Shown: positions 63,803 through 64,000 of the stretch, piece after piece
Position numbering within the stretch: the stretch's first letter is position 1
How the letters are laid out: every line of letters begins with the position of its first letter
Source of the DNA: Ditylenchus dipsaci
Taxonomy: Eukaryota > Nematoda > Chromadorea > Rhabditida > Anguinidae
Reading direction: 5' to 3'
Assembly (NCBI GenBank): GCA_004194705.1
Contig: SADC01000274.1
Span: 62,001-126,000 of the forward strand
Length of the DNA stretch: 64,000 bases
Made by a program: the position numbers and the translations under genes
Notes under the pieces: generated by a model
Database searches by the model: none
What the model was told of the DNA's origin: nothing
Seen by the model: only the letters and a program-made list of their open reading frames with translations

Positions 63803-64000
63803 ACTTTGTTTTACCATAATTTTAGATATAGAAAGACAAGCGTTTGACTTGGTCACAGGTTCGTTCCAACTACCTGCATTTCCTAAACACCCTACGGTCA
63901 TATTTGGACACAAAAGGGACCAGAAAAGGCCTTACCAAAAAATTCATTAGCAAATTGCCTTTAGCAAAAAAAAATTAGCAAATGTGACTTTAGCAAAAAA

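Larger units (their letters stand above)
42182..64000. other. 22 kb with no recognised exon (5' intron or upstream DNA)
   Basis: No cadherin exon or other gene is recognised on either strand. Open frames over 60 codons are low-complexity or shadows of repeats. From about 42.2 to 53.6 kb inverted repeats are few (44.2, 46.98 and 51.6 kb) compared with 3-39 kb, and there are many short CT/GA-rich patches. If exon A is internal, this is one very long intron plus an unseen 5' end. Confidence 0.5.
62540..64000. mobile_element. foldback-type element, TTTGCTAAAGGCACA arrays, cut by window end
   Basis: Starts GGCTGTACCGAAGAATTT, then about five copies of TTTTTTGCTAAAGGCACATT (62565-62710). The inverse array AATTGCCTTTAGCAAAAAAA starts at 63950 and runs out of the window. 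Inside lie two tRNA-like stretches in opposite orientation, a palindrome (63030-63306) and a hAT-like MITE (63307-63723). Confidence 0.7.

Overview
The window is nuclear DNA of an AT-rich invertebrate animal. The evidence is GT-AG spliceosomal introns (many only 52-70 bp, others several kb), a cadherin with the NC/EGF/laminin-G membrane-proximal block found in non-chordate classic cadherins, and HARBI1-, hAT- and Tc1/mariner-type transposon remains. As far as I can compare from memory, the cadherin looks most like arthropod N-cadherin (CadN), but the phylum cannot be fixed from this sequence.

Layout. (1) 1-205 (+): 3' tail of a HARBI1-like Harbinger transposase, cut by the window edge. (2) 721-11880 (-): 5' part of a cadherin-family gene: signal peptide exon, cadherin-like pro-region, a dibasic-rich furin-like segment, then the gene leaves the window on the left. 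(3) 11881-26709: intergenic, packed with inverted-repeat elements, one carrying a deleted hAT transposase. (4) 26710-42181 (-): a second, CadN-type cadherin gene in tandem with the first. About 17 exons encode EC repeats, NC domain, EGF, laminin G, EGF, laminin G, EGF, one membrane helix and a catenin-binding tail. (5) 42182-64000: no exon recognised. It is either a very long 5' intron or upstream DNA, and is relatively poor in inverted repeats until about 53.6 kb.

The most unusual content is the mobile DNA. At least eight short elements have an identifiable or probable target-site duplication (8 bp for hAT-like, 3 bp for Harbinger-like). Nearly all of them, and several elements without a clear duplication, share one architecture: the inner part of the terminal inverted repeat is iterated many times as a short motif in both subterminal regions. 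Several are nested two or three deep. One Tc1/mariner-like element inside a CadN intron carries a spliced but broken histone H2B copy.

The CadN-type gene shows about five one-base frame breaks in otherwise conserved exons. This looks more like residual long-read indels than gene decay, so exon ends are given as read and the breaks are flagged.
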